64,000 nucleotides of DNA. Source: Ostrinia nubilalis (lineage: Eukaryota > Arthropoda > Insecta > Lepidoptera > Crambidae). The DNA is taken from contig NW_026973566.1 of the NCBI RefSeq assembly GCF_963855985.1, forward strand, positions 2,046,001-2,110,000, given 5' to 3'. This document shows positions 42,890 to 52,440 of the stretch, in pieces; position 1 is the first letter of the stretch; every line of letters begins with the position of its first letter. A model generated the notes under the pieces. It was given only the letters and a program-made list of their open reading frames with translations, was not told the DNA's origin and did no database searches. The translations under genes and the position numbers were made by a program.

Positions 42890-42913
42890 ATGTTGATGTT
42901 TTTTTCTAATTAA
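38210..42913 (+). CDS. BEL-2 gag-pol polyprotein, copy B
   Basis: 1567 codons, the same as copy A except Tyr to His at residue 602 (40013-40015), in the stretch between protease and RT. All catalytic motifs (YVDD, DYAGP, SDNGT, LWESAVK) are kept. It is also truncated after LTHLTFEEMA by the foldback junction, so neither copy has the integrase C-terminal domain. Confidence 0.93.
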   Translation: MSEAKISQLVKRRGTIKSKITSFSNYINVVKDDSVLPNSPLFNEIKLRLEKIDALYEDFDTLQTEIEELTEDPDLRYQEREAIENQYYVAIGTARALLEPSPAAAALALNGSEVSSLDASSQRHNNFVRLPKIELPTFNGDYQQWLEFRDTFVSIVHSNDSMDEINKFHYLRACLRESASLVIKSLDFKANNYTAAWELLCKRYDNKRLLVNNHVQALFNINAIQKESSKALRYIVDITNKNLRALATLDQPTEHWDTLIIYMMSTKLDSTSNREWEEFRNNRSDPPTLDIFLTFLSNRADLLETLEETRNKGKIDQAPTTRAKSFIVSSSKPKSHCCPLCQKEHQLFSCDSFRRLPVETRILKVKEYKVCQNCLRPGHNESRCKLSHCKYCNIKHNTLLHKGSPQETVSHDSIVLSANSSQHKNYVNNTCHILLSTALVNVIDKRGKSHPARILLDNGSTGNFVTQDLCGRLNLPTRLASSKVTGINNQTSKSTQSCSLTLESYNGHYRANIDCFVLPQITSLLPNTYIDIHDLNIPSGVCLADPNFNVPSTINLLVGADVFWSVIGTNRIQLGKNKPVLFETKFGWLVSGAISQPGPSNHVCMHINSNQDQSDLTRFWELDTIPPQYKHTLDELQCEKHFLETTRRDSNGRFIVSMPLNDSPDVLGESLFIAKRRFLSLELRLERDPSMKHLYLQFMTEYLDLGHMTEIIPKSNTKYCYLPHHGVYKESSSTTKLRVVFDASAKTSSGKSLNDIQRVGPTIQDEIFPILLRFRQHQFVVSADVEKMYRQINITQDQRPLQCILWRFDPSHPLKTYTLNTVTYGTASAPFLATRCLSQLGYDTTDPYVKRAICQDFYVDDFLSGADSIQDTINLCKNVTNSLNSAKFYLRKWHSNNVEILNAVCGRDASSDHLNLSYKEAAKTLGLYWNCSADTLSFSINLDSTQTIITKRLILSTISQVFDPLGLVSPCIVEAKVLIQNLWLQKCSWDEEVPLDIKKSYIEFASSLINLKYLQIPRCIKIHPSINTQIHVFTDASEKAYGACVYIRSVDENDCVNVQLLTSKSKVAPIKTATMPRLELCGALMGARLCAKVVSSITFQYVSCTCWTDSMIVLGWLSSQPNKLKSFVRHRVIEIQDSSFDWRYVPSKQNPADLVSRGVRADLIKHCPLWWSGPSFLKLDSQQWPDKPVQNNNNIKNLPETIITNFHTQNNNKLNNNSDNQCNLISKLILKLSSFTKLKRTLAFVLRFINNCHKNNPKLTGHLTISELNAATTQLLFISQQESFPDECQSLINTGKLPHKNRLLSLTPFMDPNNLLRVGGRLSDSHYDYNVKHPILLCSKHRLSQLIFESLHKTYLHSGPQLLLATARHNYWILGGTRLAKRIVRACVKCCRFEGKTIQPIMGNLPNSRLHLEYPFLETGVDYAGPVLIADRKGRGCKLVKCYICVFVCLATKALHLELVSDLTKEAFIAALNRFIARRGRPQRIFSDNGTTFVGTFNELSSLLRDPSLSAHLTDKGIDFSFIPAYTPHFGGLWESAVKSIKHHLRRILELTHLTFEEMAMLMFFSN

Positions 42914-43200
42914 ATACATTCTTACTCCCTAAAATGTATGAAACTTGTGTCTGTTTTCTACTTCTACTAGTAGATAATTTTATTGGCTATCGCATGATAT
43001 AAAATATTTGCTTATTAATGTTAAGTTACCCACGTTTTCACTTGTTTTTGAAGGAAGAGGTGAAAACTAAAAATTAAAAACTTAAATCCTTGTAAATATG
43101 CGAGAAATGGGTCAAGCCCCAAATTTAAAATATTTTCACCGATAAAATTGTCCATTGATCACGCCCTTAAAGTTTGATCACTACATGCCCGGACACACTG
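42890..43200. repeat. Partial foldback arm at the unit 2/unit 3 junction
   Basis: Same composite arm as 35238-35548. Confidence 0.8.
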
Positions 43201-44362
43201 TATATTCTCGTTTTAACAATAACATATCGATGCCGCTAGACTTATGTGTTATTGACCGCATTGCCGATAATTTGCCCACTGTGGAAATCGACAGATCTTC
43301 CTTTTCTTATTTAAATAATAAACCGCTCGCCGACGATAGTTTTTATTCGCCTGGTGAAATAGACCTGCTTATAGGTGCCTCGCTTTTTGCCGATATTTTC
43401 TTGGAAGGACGTATTGTTGGTCCAACCGGAACCCCTACCGCATTCAATACAATTTTTGGTTACATGTTATTAGGTAACACATACATAGAGAATATCGCAG
43501 GTGATAATTCTCTTTCTCTCACCGCTATGGTGCAAAATGATGCGCCTTTAAATCACATATTACAAACTTTCTGGCAGCTCGAGGAAGCCACGTGCCTGCC
43601 TATCTTGAGTGCTGCTGACCGCGAATGCGAAAATAATTTTACTGACAATACCTCCCGCGACGTCTCGGGCCGTTATTCGGTCGCGTTACCTTTTAAGGAT
43701 GATCCCTCCATGTTAGGCGATTCGTATCTTAACGCTAAAAAACGTTTTTTCTCCCTAGAGCGGAAACTTGACGCTAGTATCGAGTTGCGCCAGGAATACA
43801 ACAATATAATCCGCGATTATGTAGATAACGGTTACATCTCTCCGTTAAATAGCAGTAACTCTTTGGGTTATTTTATACCACATCACGCTGTGGTACGCAA
43901 GGACAAACTTACCACTAAGGTACGTATAGTAATGGATGCCAGCGCTAAAACTGATTCAAAACTTTCATTAAATGATATTTTACATACCGGACCCAACTTA
44001 CAAAATGATTTATTTTCTATATTGATCGATTTCCGCTTATACAAAATCGCATTTACTTTAGACATAAAACAAATGTATTTACGAGTTTTGGTTCATGAAG
44101 AATATCGCGAATATCTTAAATTCTTATACCGCTTTGATTTCAGCGAACCTCTCACTACTTATTGCTTCACTCGGGTTTGCTTTGGTTTAAATTGTAGCCC
44201 TTTCTTGGCCATGCGCGTGGTGAGACAACTGTGCGAGGACGAACGTATGTCTTTTCCGCTTGCCGCTCAAGTTGCTGTTAAGAACTGCTACATGGACGAC
44301 GTGTGCTACTCAATGCCATCCGTTGCTGGCTCCTTACGGCTCAGAGATGAGCTGTTAGGTAT
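43201..44362 (+). pseudogene. BEL-1 protease end and RT, unit 3
   Basis: Third copy of the fragment at 27897-29058. Here the following LINE-D is complete, so this is probably the copy that sits in the original BEL-1 context. The pol sense resumes at 51945 after GAGCTGTTAGGTAT (44349-44362, repeated at 51931-51944). Confidence 0.88.
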
Positions 44363-44651
44363 CGGGACTATTCCCACCTCTCGTTCCCACCACTGCAACT
44401 CCTGTGTAGCCAGGATCTACAGCTTGACCGCCACAAAAACCCAACCAATGAAGGTCAAGTTTGTCCCGGGGGAAAGTTAAACTGTCATTGGACCCGCAAC
44501 GAAATTAATCAGAAGAACATAGGAGGAGTTCGAAATTAAGGTTCGACTTCCCTCCATTGCAAAGCGGATGACAGGTGACAAACAAAAGTTTAAAACCTTT
44601 AAGAAAAAGATTATGCACCACGGACAATAAATTAAATTAAGGGGGCCTATC

Positions 44652-45932
44652 TTATGAGCAATTAGCAACTACCTGCCAATAATATTTTTCACAAAATCGC
44701 TTAAAAGCACGGAAATTTTTCCTTGTCGCGACAAGATCGGTGTAATAAATTGCGGAAACAGATGTATGTTGTATTGAATTAAGCATTATATCACGTTCAT
44801 GTTTCCAAAGATCACACTCCCACAAGATATGATGGGCAGACTGCTCATGACTGACATCATCAGTGGAACACTCGCAAAAAGGAGACGGAACTAGTTTGAA
44901 TTCGTGAAGTTTATGTTTAAAGTTGCCATGTCCCGTGAGGAACTGCGACGAGCAATGGTCGATTTCTAACCATCGCCTAGTTAGACGTTCGCGTACATTC
45001 GGGAAGAATTTATATAAGTGACGTCCTTTGACTGACGTATCCCATCTTTTTTGCCATTCATTAAGTAAATCTTCTTCAACGACTTCACGGGAATCAAATA
45101 ATCGACTTATTTTAGAACGATCGCGGCTATTTAAGAAATCGGAGGTTATATTTTCCCTTGATGCGAAGTACATAGCCGCACGCTTTTGTACCTCTAAGTC
45201 GACCGGCAGTACACCAGCCAGGACTGGCAGAGCCTCCGTGCTCACAGTTCTGTAAGCTTTGCAAAGAAAAATCAATGCAAGGCGTTGACTTTGGAGTAGT
45301 TTCCGTCGAGCGGCTCCTATAGTAGCTCTGTCAGCCCAAACTGGTGCACCATAGCAAATGGAGCTTAAATAAGTGGCCGAATATATTACTCGGAGGATTT
45401 TAAACGTTAGACCCCACGTCGAGGTTGAAATGTGACTTAAGGCATAAAAGTTCTTTTTAGCTTTTTCACCGATCTGTTTAATGTGCTCGACAAAACTAAA
45501 GTTTTTCTCTAAAATTAGTCCGAGATAGCAAACAGATTCCCGTTTTTTAACAGTTATTTCATTGAATTTAATGCGAGGCAAAACTTTAAGATTACCTTTT
45601 AATAGAAGCTGATAAGTTTTGTGAGGGGCAAACTGTAAACGATTCCTGTCTCCCCATTGAGATATTAAATTCAAGCATGTATCCGCTAGATTTTCAAGTT
45701 TTGATCTAGTGTCAGCCTCTATTAAAAGGAGACCGTCATCAGCGTACCCGGTTAACGAACAGCCTTCGGGTAATGGTAATGCTAGAAAATCATCAAAACC
45801 CAAATTCCAAAGGTAGGGCCCTAGGACCGATCCTTGGGGACAGCCGCGCGTGAGCACCTTTGATTCAGCATGATGGCCGAGTTTTAATTTAGTTGTACCG
45901 TTACAAAAGTACGAGTGCAGTAGTGAATATAT
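44652..45932 (-). pseudogene. LINE-D ORF2, second part: RT palm to C terminus
   Basis: Open from the DNA-element junction: TRGCPQGSVLGPYLW, the catalytic YADD in GYADDGLLL, then a long C-terminal domain with CECSTDDVSHEQSAHHILWEC, a CCHC-type motif typical of R1-clade ORF2. Ends at TGA/TAA near 44652. With 47663-49484 it would make a whole ORF2; the frame fits if the DNA element and one copy of its duplication are left out. Confidence 0.88.
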
Positions 45933-47662
45933 AAGGTGTTATTTTTTGTACTGATCATACTTTACCAACGCATCTAATAAAATCATACAAATACAACCCA
46001 AGTGTTTTTAAAAAAAAATTCAGGCTAGTTTTCGAGTAAAACGACAAAGAATGTTTCGAAAAAAATAAAAAATAAATCATCCTTTGAGCGCGGTGAGTAT
46101 TCGTTTGTACGCACTATCGTAGTAGCCGGCCGAGGGCAACGACCTGCCACGTGCCGCGCCGCGTGAGTCGGCCATATTGATATCGCTCGCTGCCATGCCA
46201 GTCGCTCCGCGCCCACAGCCCGCGCCGAGCCGCCGATCGGCATGCGGGAGCGCAACAACATAAATAATCGTCCCAGTCCGTCCAATGCGCCCAAACGTAT
46301 TGCAGTGTATGTGTGATTTATTACAATGCCGCGCTTGATCAATAACAAAACGCAGGTGAAATTATGTTTCGGGCACACTTAACTGGCCGACGAGAAACAT
46401 TGACGAGTCGAAAACCTTCATTGCTTGTTTGGAGCCGCGCAGCGCTTCAGGGAGCGCAGCCGTATCCTGACTTGACGAGATTCCGTGCGCTTCGAGGACG
46501 AAGTTCTGGATTTCAATTTCAATCACCGGCACAGTGCTGGCGGTACCCAGATGCGAGCGCCGCAGACGGCGGCTTTTGCGTAAAAATACGGAATGCCTTA
46601 TCAAGGAGTTGTTGCCAAAGGGCCACGACCGCGACCTAGTTCTATCGATGGTTATTGCGGAAGTCTACCTAGGTACATACCTACAGTGTGATTTGGACAG
46701 ATGAGTGCTTGTTTACGCGAAAGGGACTTTTTCCGTAAAAAAGTTAGTGCGCGAATTGTGAATACAACATCCGACGTGGTGTCTAGTGAACAGCAAGCAA
46801 GTGTGCAGCCCGAAAGCATTACCTCAATTCGATCGTGGCTAGATTAGACAGTGCAAGACAGTGTTTACGTGAACATTCAACAAAGGCTTGACGTTCAAAA
46901 TGTATTGTGATTAGTGTAATAATAACCTAGGAACTTTAAATAACAACATTCAAAATAGGTAAATGTGTGAATAAGTAAAATCAATGAATCTAAAGTGTGA
47001 TGGCAAATCATAATTTAGGAATTAAAACCAGGAAAATTGATCAGTGAGTTTTATTTACAACACCTATTCATATTCAATATTAGGGTGCATTTCCACTGAA
47101 GCGAAGCGAAGTAGTAATAGGTATGTACCTATCAATTTTTTATTACGTCTCTAAATAAATTGCGTAGGCATTACGAAACCGTAGATATTGAATTCCAATT
47201 TCTATCCTTTTTTAAATTTCTAGTTTAACGCGGATGATTCGCCTCGGTTCGTTGGAAAAGTCCCCCGCTATTACACTAATGAAAATACACTTATTTACCT
47301 ACTTATGTAGCTAGATTTTGTTTCTCCCAGCGCGTAGTACCTATTAACATGACGTAACATCGTACATACTCACGAGTGATAATTTTTGGTAACGTAGGTT
47401 TAGTGTAATCTAACCTTTATGTGTGTGAACGTTGAATGAATGCGCGCGGCCATTGTTCGTACTCGTATGAATGAAATGAGTAAAGAAAGAGAGAGAGGCA
47501 GTGAGTGAAGACAGGATGGTTGTAAAAATAATATCTTTTTTTTGTTAGGAAAAGTAAAAACAAAAACTAGCCCGAATTTTTTTTTAAAAACACTTGGGTT
47601 GTATTTGTATGATTTTATTAGATGCGTTGGTAAAGTATGATCAGTACAAAAAATAACACCTT
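45933..47662. mobile_element. DNA element with ~100-bp terminal inverted repeats
   Basis: Begins AAGGTGTTATTTTTTGTACT and ends with its reverse complement. The arms 45933-46034 and 47558-47662 match except for about one base. Flanked by ATATAT on both sides (45927-45932 and 47663-47668) in an AT-rich site. The 1.5-kb core has a CpG-rich block (46090-46260) but no transposase. Superfamily not assigned. Confidence 0.85.
46701..46847 (+). CDS. 48-codon open frame in the DNA element core
   Basis: Starts MSACLRERDFFRKKVSAR and ends SIRSWLD before a TAG. Not recognised. It may be an exon remnant of a lost transposase or of captured host DNA, or chance. Confidence 0.2.
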   Translation: MSACLRERDFFRKKVSARIVNTTSDVVSSEQQASVQPESITSIRSWLD

Positions 47663-49484
47663 ATATATTAATATAGCATCCACGAACTTTCAGTTTTAAG
47701 AGCAGGATCGGCCACCAAGCATTGTCGAAGGCACCTGAAATATCGAGGAATATTCCTACAACGTACTTTGCCACCGAGGACGTCACTTTTTGTCTAACAG
47801 ATATTACTGCATCTGCAGTAGACTTCCCGGCGGTGAAGCCAAACTGCTGCTCGTGAAAAATTGGACCACCCGGTAGCAAACGCGGCACTACTAATCGCTC
47901 TAACAGTTTACCTAATGAGGGAAGTAATGTAATAGGTCGGTACGATTTAGGATCTTCGGGCGGTTTGTCACCTCCCTTTGGTATAATTTTAATAAATCCG
48001 CGACGCCATATACTCGGAAACACGCCCTCCGAGATACAACGAGTGAAAACATTAAGAATATCCGTTCCGGCTGTTTTACACGCTGCTTTAATCATTTTAT
48101 TTGATATTTTATCTTCGCCCGATGCTTTGTTTAAGGGTAAACTATTTACTATATCGTAAAACTCATCAAGGCTAGGAATAGAAGACACAGGCGACTCAGG
48201 CAGCACCGCAATAGCATTTCTGACGTCCCGATGATAATCGTTATCGTCAGACACACTATCGTCGGGTATAAGCGCGTTAAGAAGAGCACCTGTTGTTTCC
48301 TCTACACCCACCGTATGAGTGTTGTTAATTTTTATGTTAGAAATATAAGCAATATCTAATTTACGTTTGGCTTTGAATTCATGATATATCGGAGACCACG
48401 GACCCTCTTTTTCTAATCTCTCGACTGTTTTCCGCAGTAACACGCCCTTGGCTTTAGTTACAGCAGCTCGATAATGGGACCTGGCAACCCTCAAAGAACA
48501 TAAAGCATTTTCATATGCATCCCCAGTAACATTTGCCTTTCGAAGTGTGTTAAGCTTACGGCGAGCCCGGCGAAACCTTTTCCTAATTTCTACCAGCGAT
48601 TCATTCCACCAATCACATCTACGTACACCTCTAGTTGGAGCGCGACCAATCGCAACATCTGCACAATACGTAAAAGTATCGGACATAATTTCTGCACTAT
48701 CTGTCGCGCTCAGATCGGCACGAGTAAAATCTTTGGCATGAGACGCAAAAAGAGTACTGAAAAAAGCCCAGTCGGCCCCACGACATTTACATCTATAGTT
48801 GTTGTTGCACTCATGAACTGTGTCTTGTCGCGACATTGGTTTAAACTCGTACACTATCAAGCGATGATCACTACAAGACGCGTCGGGGAGGACACGCCAC
48901 CTATCCAGCTGGACGTCTGCGCTAGAAAGCGTGACGTCAATATGAGACTCGCCCGTTGGGCTACTGTAGGTTGGTGGTGCATTAGGGGTGTTGTGAATAA
49001 CTAAGTTCATTTCAGCTATGAAGTCTTCCACGGCTGAGCGACGCTCCACATCAGTCGAGCGGAGCTTGCCGTGCCAAAGTGGAGATGACGCGTTCGCGTC
49101 AACTCCAATGATAACCCTACGCCCTGTTAGGGACTGTAATACAAAGCGTAGGTGGTGTAGATGAGGCCCAACCGGGTCAGAATATTGAAAGTAACAACTC
49201 ACGACAAATATGGAGAAGGATGGGGAGGATACTTCCGCAACAGCGCAATGCGACGAAGAAAGGTTGGCAATAGACGTTATTGTGAGTGTAGACGCGCGTG
49301 ACACATAGATACCGGCGCGTGCACTGTTATTAATTTGAATAGTTTTGCAGCGCACGCCGACACGCTGATATTGTTCTTGTACTAACACGAGATCTAAGTT
49401 GTATTCTACAATAAGTCTGTCCAACTCCAACGTAGCAATTTTATCGTTATGGAGGTTTAATTGGCCTATGGAGACTTTAGCCAT
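47663..49484 (-). pseudogene. LINE-D ORF2, first part: APE endonuclease and RT fingers
   Basis: Starts at ATG 49484, overlapping the ORF1 stop (TATGGCTAA arrangement). R1/TRAS-type endonuclease: GQLNLHNDK, VQEQY, GVDANASSPLWHGK, ESHIDVTLSSADV, CSDHRLIVYEF. Then the RT: LPLNKASGEDKI, SYRPITLLPSLGKLLERLV, EQQFGFTAGKST, GIFLDISGAFDNAWW. Cut at VRGCYINI by the DNA element; the rest is 45932-44652. Confidence 0.9.
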
Positions 49485-50945
49485 AAACAGTATTTAATAT
49501 TAGTTGTTCTAATTTTGCCTTATAACTCGGACAGTCGGGCGAACCGCTTAAATGGTCGTTTGGTTTTTTAAAACGTTTACATGCCGCGCAAACTGGCTTA
49601 AAAGTCTTTGGCGGTATTTTTAATACAATCTTTCGTATCGTGGGCCTCGGCGCAATACCCACAACAGCTAGATTTTTCCGTGCAAAATTTCGCAACATGA
49701 CCATATTGCTGACATTTCATGCAACGAACTATTTCTACGTCATCGTTAAAGCGACAGGTAGCCCAATCAATAAAATTTTTTTCCTTTGTATTTATCAAAT
49801 GTTTACGAATCTCGGGCTCGAGCTCTAAACCGATCCATTTTCTACCGTTGTTTAAAACACGACGACGAACTATTTTTGTTGACTTAATAAAATTGTCTTC
49901 AGAAATAGACATTTCATCCTTAATATTTTGCCTAAATTCAAATTCAAATTCAAATTCAAAACGTTTATTTGCTAAAAACACAGTAATACAGGGTGACAAT
50001 ATTAAAATAGGATCATGTGTTTAGTCTGATCACAGACGTGCAAAAATTATAGGAATAACAATACAAAGCTGACATAAATGCGGCGTCTTCTAATGTTGCG
50101 GGTACGTCTTTAACAAGAATTCTAGGTCGACGTCCTTTCGGTTTTTCTAAACGTAAGCCCGCGGATTTAATACCGGCGACGGATTGTAACTTTTTAATTT
50201 GGTTTTCGTTCGTTACGCGAAGTACTACACCCGCATTTGCCGTTTTCTTTAAACCTACAATTTGAAACCCGTCGTCCGTAGGATTGATCGCTTTCATCAA
50301 CGCTTGTTTTGTCGCCGATGATGAGCCGAACTCGGCCGAGCGGTCACTAGTGGGATACGCAACGACACAGGGAAGGGGCGTGCGTGTTTCCATTGCCGCA
50401 GCGGCCGGAGCGACTTTAGGCATTTTTAGCTTAAGGCTTTCTGCGTAGGTGGGCTTTGAGACATTGCCAATAACATTATTTTGACTACAATTTTTATTGA
50501 TTTTGGCCTCTAATAAGTCACGTTGCGCGATGGCCAATTTTGTCTCGGTTGATGATGATTTTAATGCCAGTAAAGATACGATAGCCGTGACTCGCTGTGT
50601 CATATCCATAACTGTCGACCGATTTTTAACGTCAATTCGCGAACCGAGTGAATTAATGACGACATTTATTTTTGTAAGGTACGACGCGGCTTCATTTACT
50701 AAGTCGTACTGTGTTTGATCCGGTGCCGTCGAATTATCGTCTAGACCGGGCGAATCCGATAGTTGTACGCGTTTACAAGACGATGGCGACACATTTGTTG
50801 GAGATAATGCTTCGCTACGTGTCCTTTTTCCTACGCTAGGCGGAGAACGTTGCGTTAAATTGCTACGGAGAAACACTTCGTTAGCGACGTCGACGGGTTG
50901 ATCGTTGAACAGAGGCATGACGGACGAGTTTATAGTTGGGCGCAA
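49477..50945 (-). pseudogene. LINE-D ORF1, RNA-binding protein with zinc knuckles, interrupted
   Basis: First part 50945-50074: Ser/Pro-rich N terminus (SPPSVGKRTRSEALSPT), a middle helical region, then GLRLEKPKGRRPRILVKDVP. A LINE tail interrupts it after AAFMSALY. Second part from 49934: DEMSISEDNFIKSTKIVRRR, then three knuckles CMKCQQYGHVAKFC, CGYCAEAHDTKDC and CAACKRFKKPNDHLSGSPDC. A frameshift near 49615-49700 separates the second and third knuckles. The stop at 49477 overlaps the ORF2 start, as in R1-clade elements. Confidence 0.85.
49935..50073 (-). repeat. LINE 3' tail ending in GAATTT repeats
   Basis: About 140 bases on the minus strand: AGCAAATAAACG, then TTTGAATTTGAATTTG. The gag-like ORF1 of LINE-D continues on both sides, so this is a short, 5'-truncated insertion. 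Family not certain. The repeat makes an artificial FEFEFEF peptide in the overlapping frame. Confidence 0.65.
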
Positions 50946-51930
50946 TGGAAACGCGCACCGCTGACGCAGCGCGCTTACGGTCGACCCGCCACCAGGCCTG
51001 GCTCACTCCGCGCGGTACATCCGATAATTACCTACAGCGAAGCGCCCCGCCGGCGGGTATTATATCAGTCGAGTGTCACGCGCGCGCCCGTCAGGACGCT
51101 GGCGTGCGTTGTAGTATGATTATAATTCTATGATCGAAGTATTATTTAAAAATGGACATAAAGAGAAAGAAATATTGTGCGGCGTTCGGGTGTTTAAATT
51201 CGAAAAGAAATCTACCGGATTTATCTTTTTTTTTCGCTTCACAAAGATGGATGCTGAAAGGTATGTTGGCCATGTAGGTAATCAATAATTCTTAGGATAG
51301 TATAGGAACCTAACCTACCATGACTACTGCTCAGAATGCGTCCGTTCGTTTCAGCAAATTAATGACGTCCACTGCTGGACAAAGGCCTCTCCCAAGGTTT
51401 TCCATAATGAATGCATACTTACCTACATACGTACTTCATTACAAATAAGTAGATTAATTATTTTTTCACTAGACAGCAACCCTAACAGCGTAAGAAGAGT
51501 TCAGAGGCACGCGATAGAAAGAGACAAAACTTGTAGGTGAATAAAATTGTAGGTACGTAGTGCTGTGCGAGCTGAATTCCACTGTATCGCGTCGTAGCAA
51601 GACTCGCATTTATTTAAATCGTCTTGCGGAGTAATCCTTCTGTACCTGTACTATTACTTATTCTGTGCCGCCACCTCGGTTGGCGCGGGCCGATTTTATC
51701 AAACACCCGCAACGAGAGAAAATAAAAAAGATGTTTACTCACCGAATATTTAACAAGAAAACACAAACTAGGCGATAAATAGACAGAATAACTTACAGTT
51801 TCCGTAGTTCGTGTCACATACAAACCGATTATTACACTCACAAACACTTATAAGCGATTTATCTATTTTTATAAGCAAAAACTCCCGAGAGCTCCGTACC
51901 GCACTACACCGTGCGGGGCGGGGGGGGAAG
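50946..51930 (-). other. LINE-D 5' region, with THAP element copy 2 inside
   Basis: 50946-50985 and 51675-51930 are LINE-D leader. The outer end is GC-rich with a G-run (51919-51926). No promoter motif recognised. Confidence 0.55.
50993..51667 (+). mobile_element. THAP-exon DNA element, copy 2
   Basis: 675 bases with the same ends as copy 1 (CAGGCCTGGC and TTATTCTGTG), flanked by an exact 7-base duplication CCGCCAC (50986-50992 and 51668-51674). The THAP-like exon starts at 51152 (MDIKRKKYCAAFGC and FFFRF); here the segment before the donor reads DAERY, closer to a normal THAP. Differs from copy 1 by small indels and a few substitutions. Confidence 0.85.
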
Positions 51931-51944
51931 GAGCTGTTAGGTAT

Positions 51945-52440
51945 GTTTAAGGCCGGAGGTTTTGACTTAGTCAAGTGGTCAAGTAATTGCCCAGAATTGC
52001 TTGAATCGTTGCCATGTTCGCATAAATATTCCGGGGATGTTCCATTTGAGGACTCCGGTGACTTGAAGGTGTTAGGCGTAAAGTGGTCCCCCGTTAGCGA
52101 CGACTTTATGTTCTCTGTTTCGCTTGATCCTCGCCCATGTACCAAGAGAAATATTCTCTCTGTGATAGCTCGTCAGTTTGACGTGCTCGGATTGATCGCG
52201 CCAGTCATTTTATACGCTAAACTCATACTACAGAAACTTTTCGTTTTAAAAATTGACTGGGACGAAGAACCGCCCTCTAATATTACAAAATTATGGAACA
52301 ACTATTTGACTGAACTTCCATTATTGGAGAAAATACGCATTCCACGTCATCTCGCTGTAAATGAAAATTCAAAACTCATTTTGATCGCCTTTGCGGACGC
52401 TAGTGAGCGTGCCTACGGGTGCGTCATATATACATATACG
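51945..52440 (+). pseudogene. BEL-1 RT end and RNase H start
   Basis: Resumes pol after LINE-D: FKAGGFDLVKWSSN, then ARQFDVLGLIAPVILYAKLILQKL (the BEL/Pao connection) and FADASERAYG (RNase H). A frameshift near 52425-52440 breaks the frame. The open frame begins at 51811, but codons before 51945 belong to LINE-D. Confidence 0.88.

Larger units (their letters stand above)
27661..44738 (+). repeat. 7652-bp tandem amplification (two units and a partial third)
   Basis: Every open frame between 27851 and 37016 recurs exactly 7652 bases later, and those of the first section again at 15304. Unit order: foldback right arm, BEL-1 protease/RT fragment, 3' end of LINE-D, BEL-2 from leader to integrase. 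The third unit stops at 44738, where LINE-D continues intact instead of switching to BEL-2. Units 1 and 2 differ by at least two substitutions (near 30443 versus 38095, and 32361 versus 40013). Either a very recent amplification or an assembly effect. Confidence 0.9.
44363..51930 (-). mobile_element. LINE-D, R1-like non-LTR retrotransposon
   Basis: Inserted in the BEL-1 RT with an exact 14-base target duplication GAGCTGTTAGGTAT (44349-44362 and 51931-51944). ORF1 has three zinc knuckles and ORF2 has the R1/TRAS-type endonuclease and RT. No poly(A) tail is seen at its 3' end (44363), as in R1. It is interrupted by a DNA element (45933-47662), a LINE tail (about 49935-50073) and THAP element copy 2 (50993-51667). 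Length without these is about 5 kb. Confidence 0.88.

Noticed and set aside
49920..49965. Short repeat that could suggest a CRISPR-like or coding repeat (FEFEFEF)
   Set aside because: It is the GAATTT tail of a small LINE insertion.
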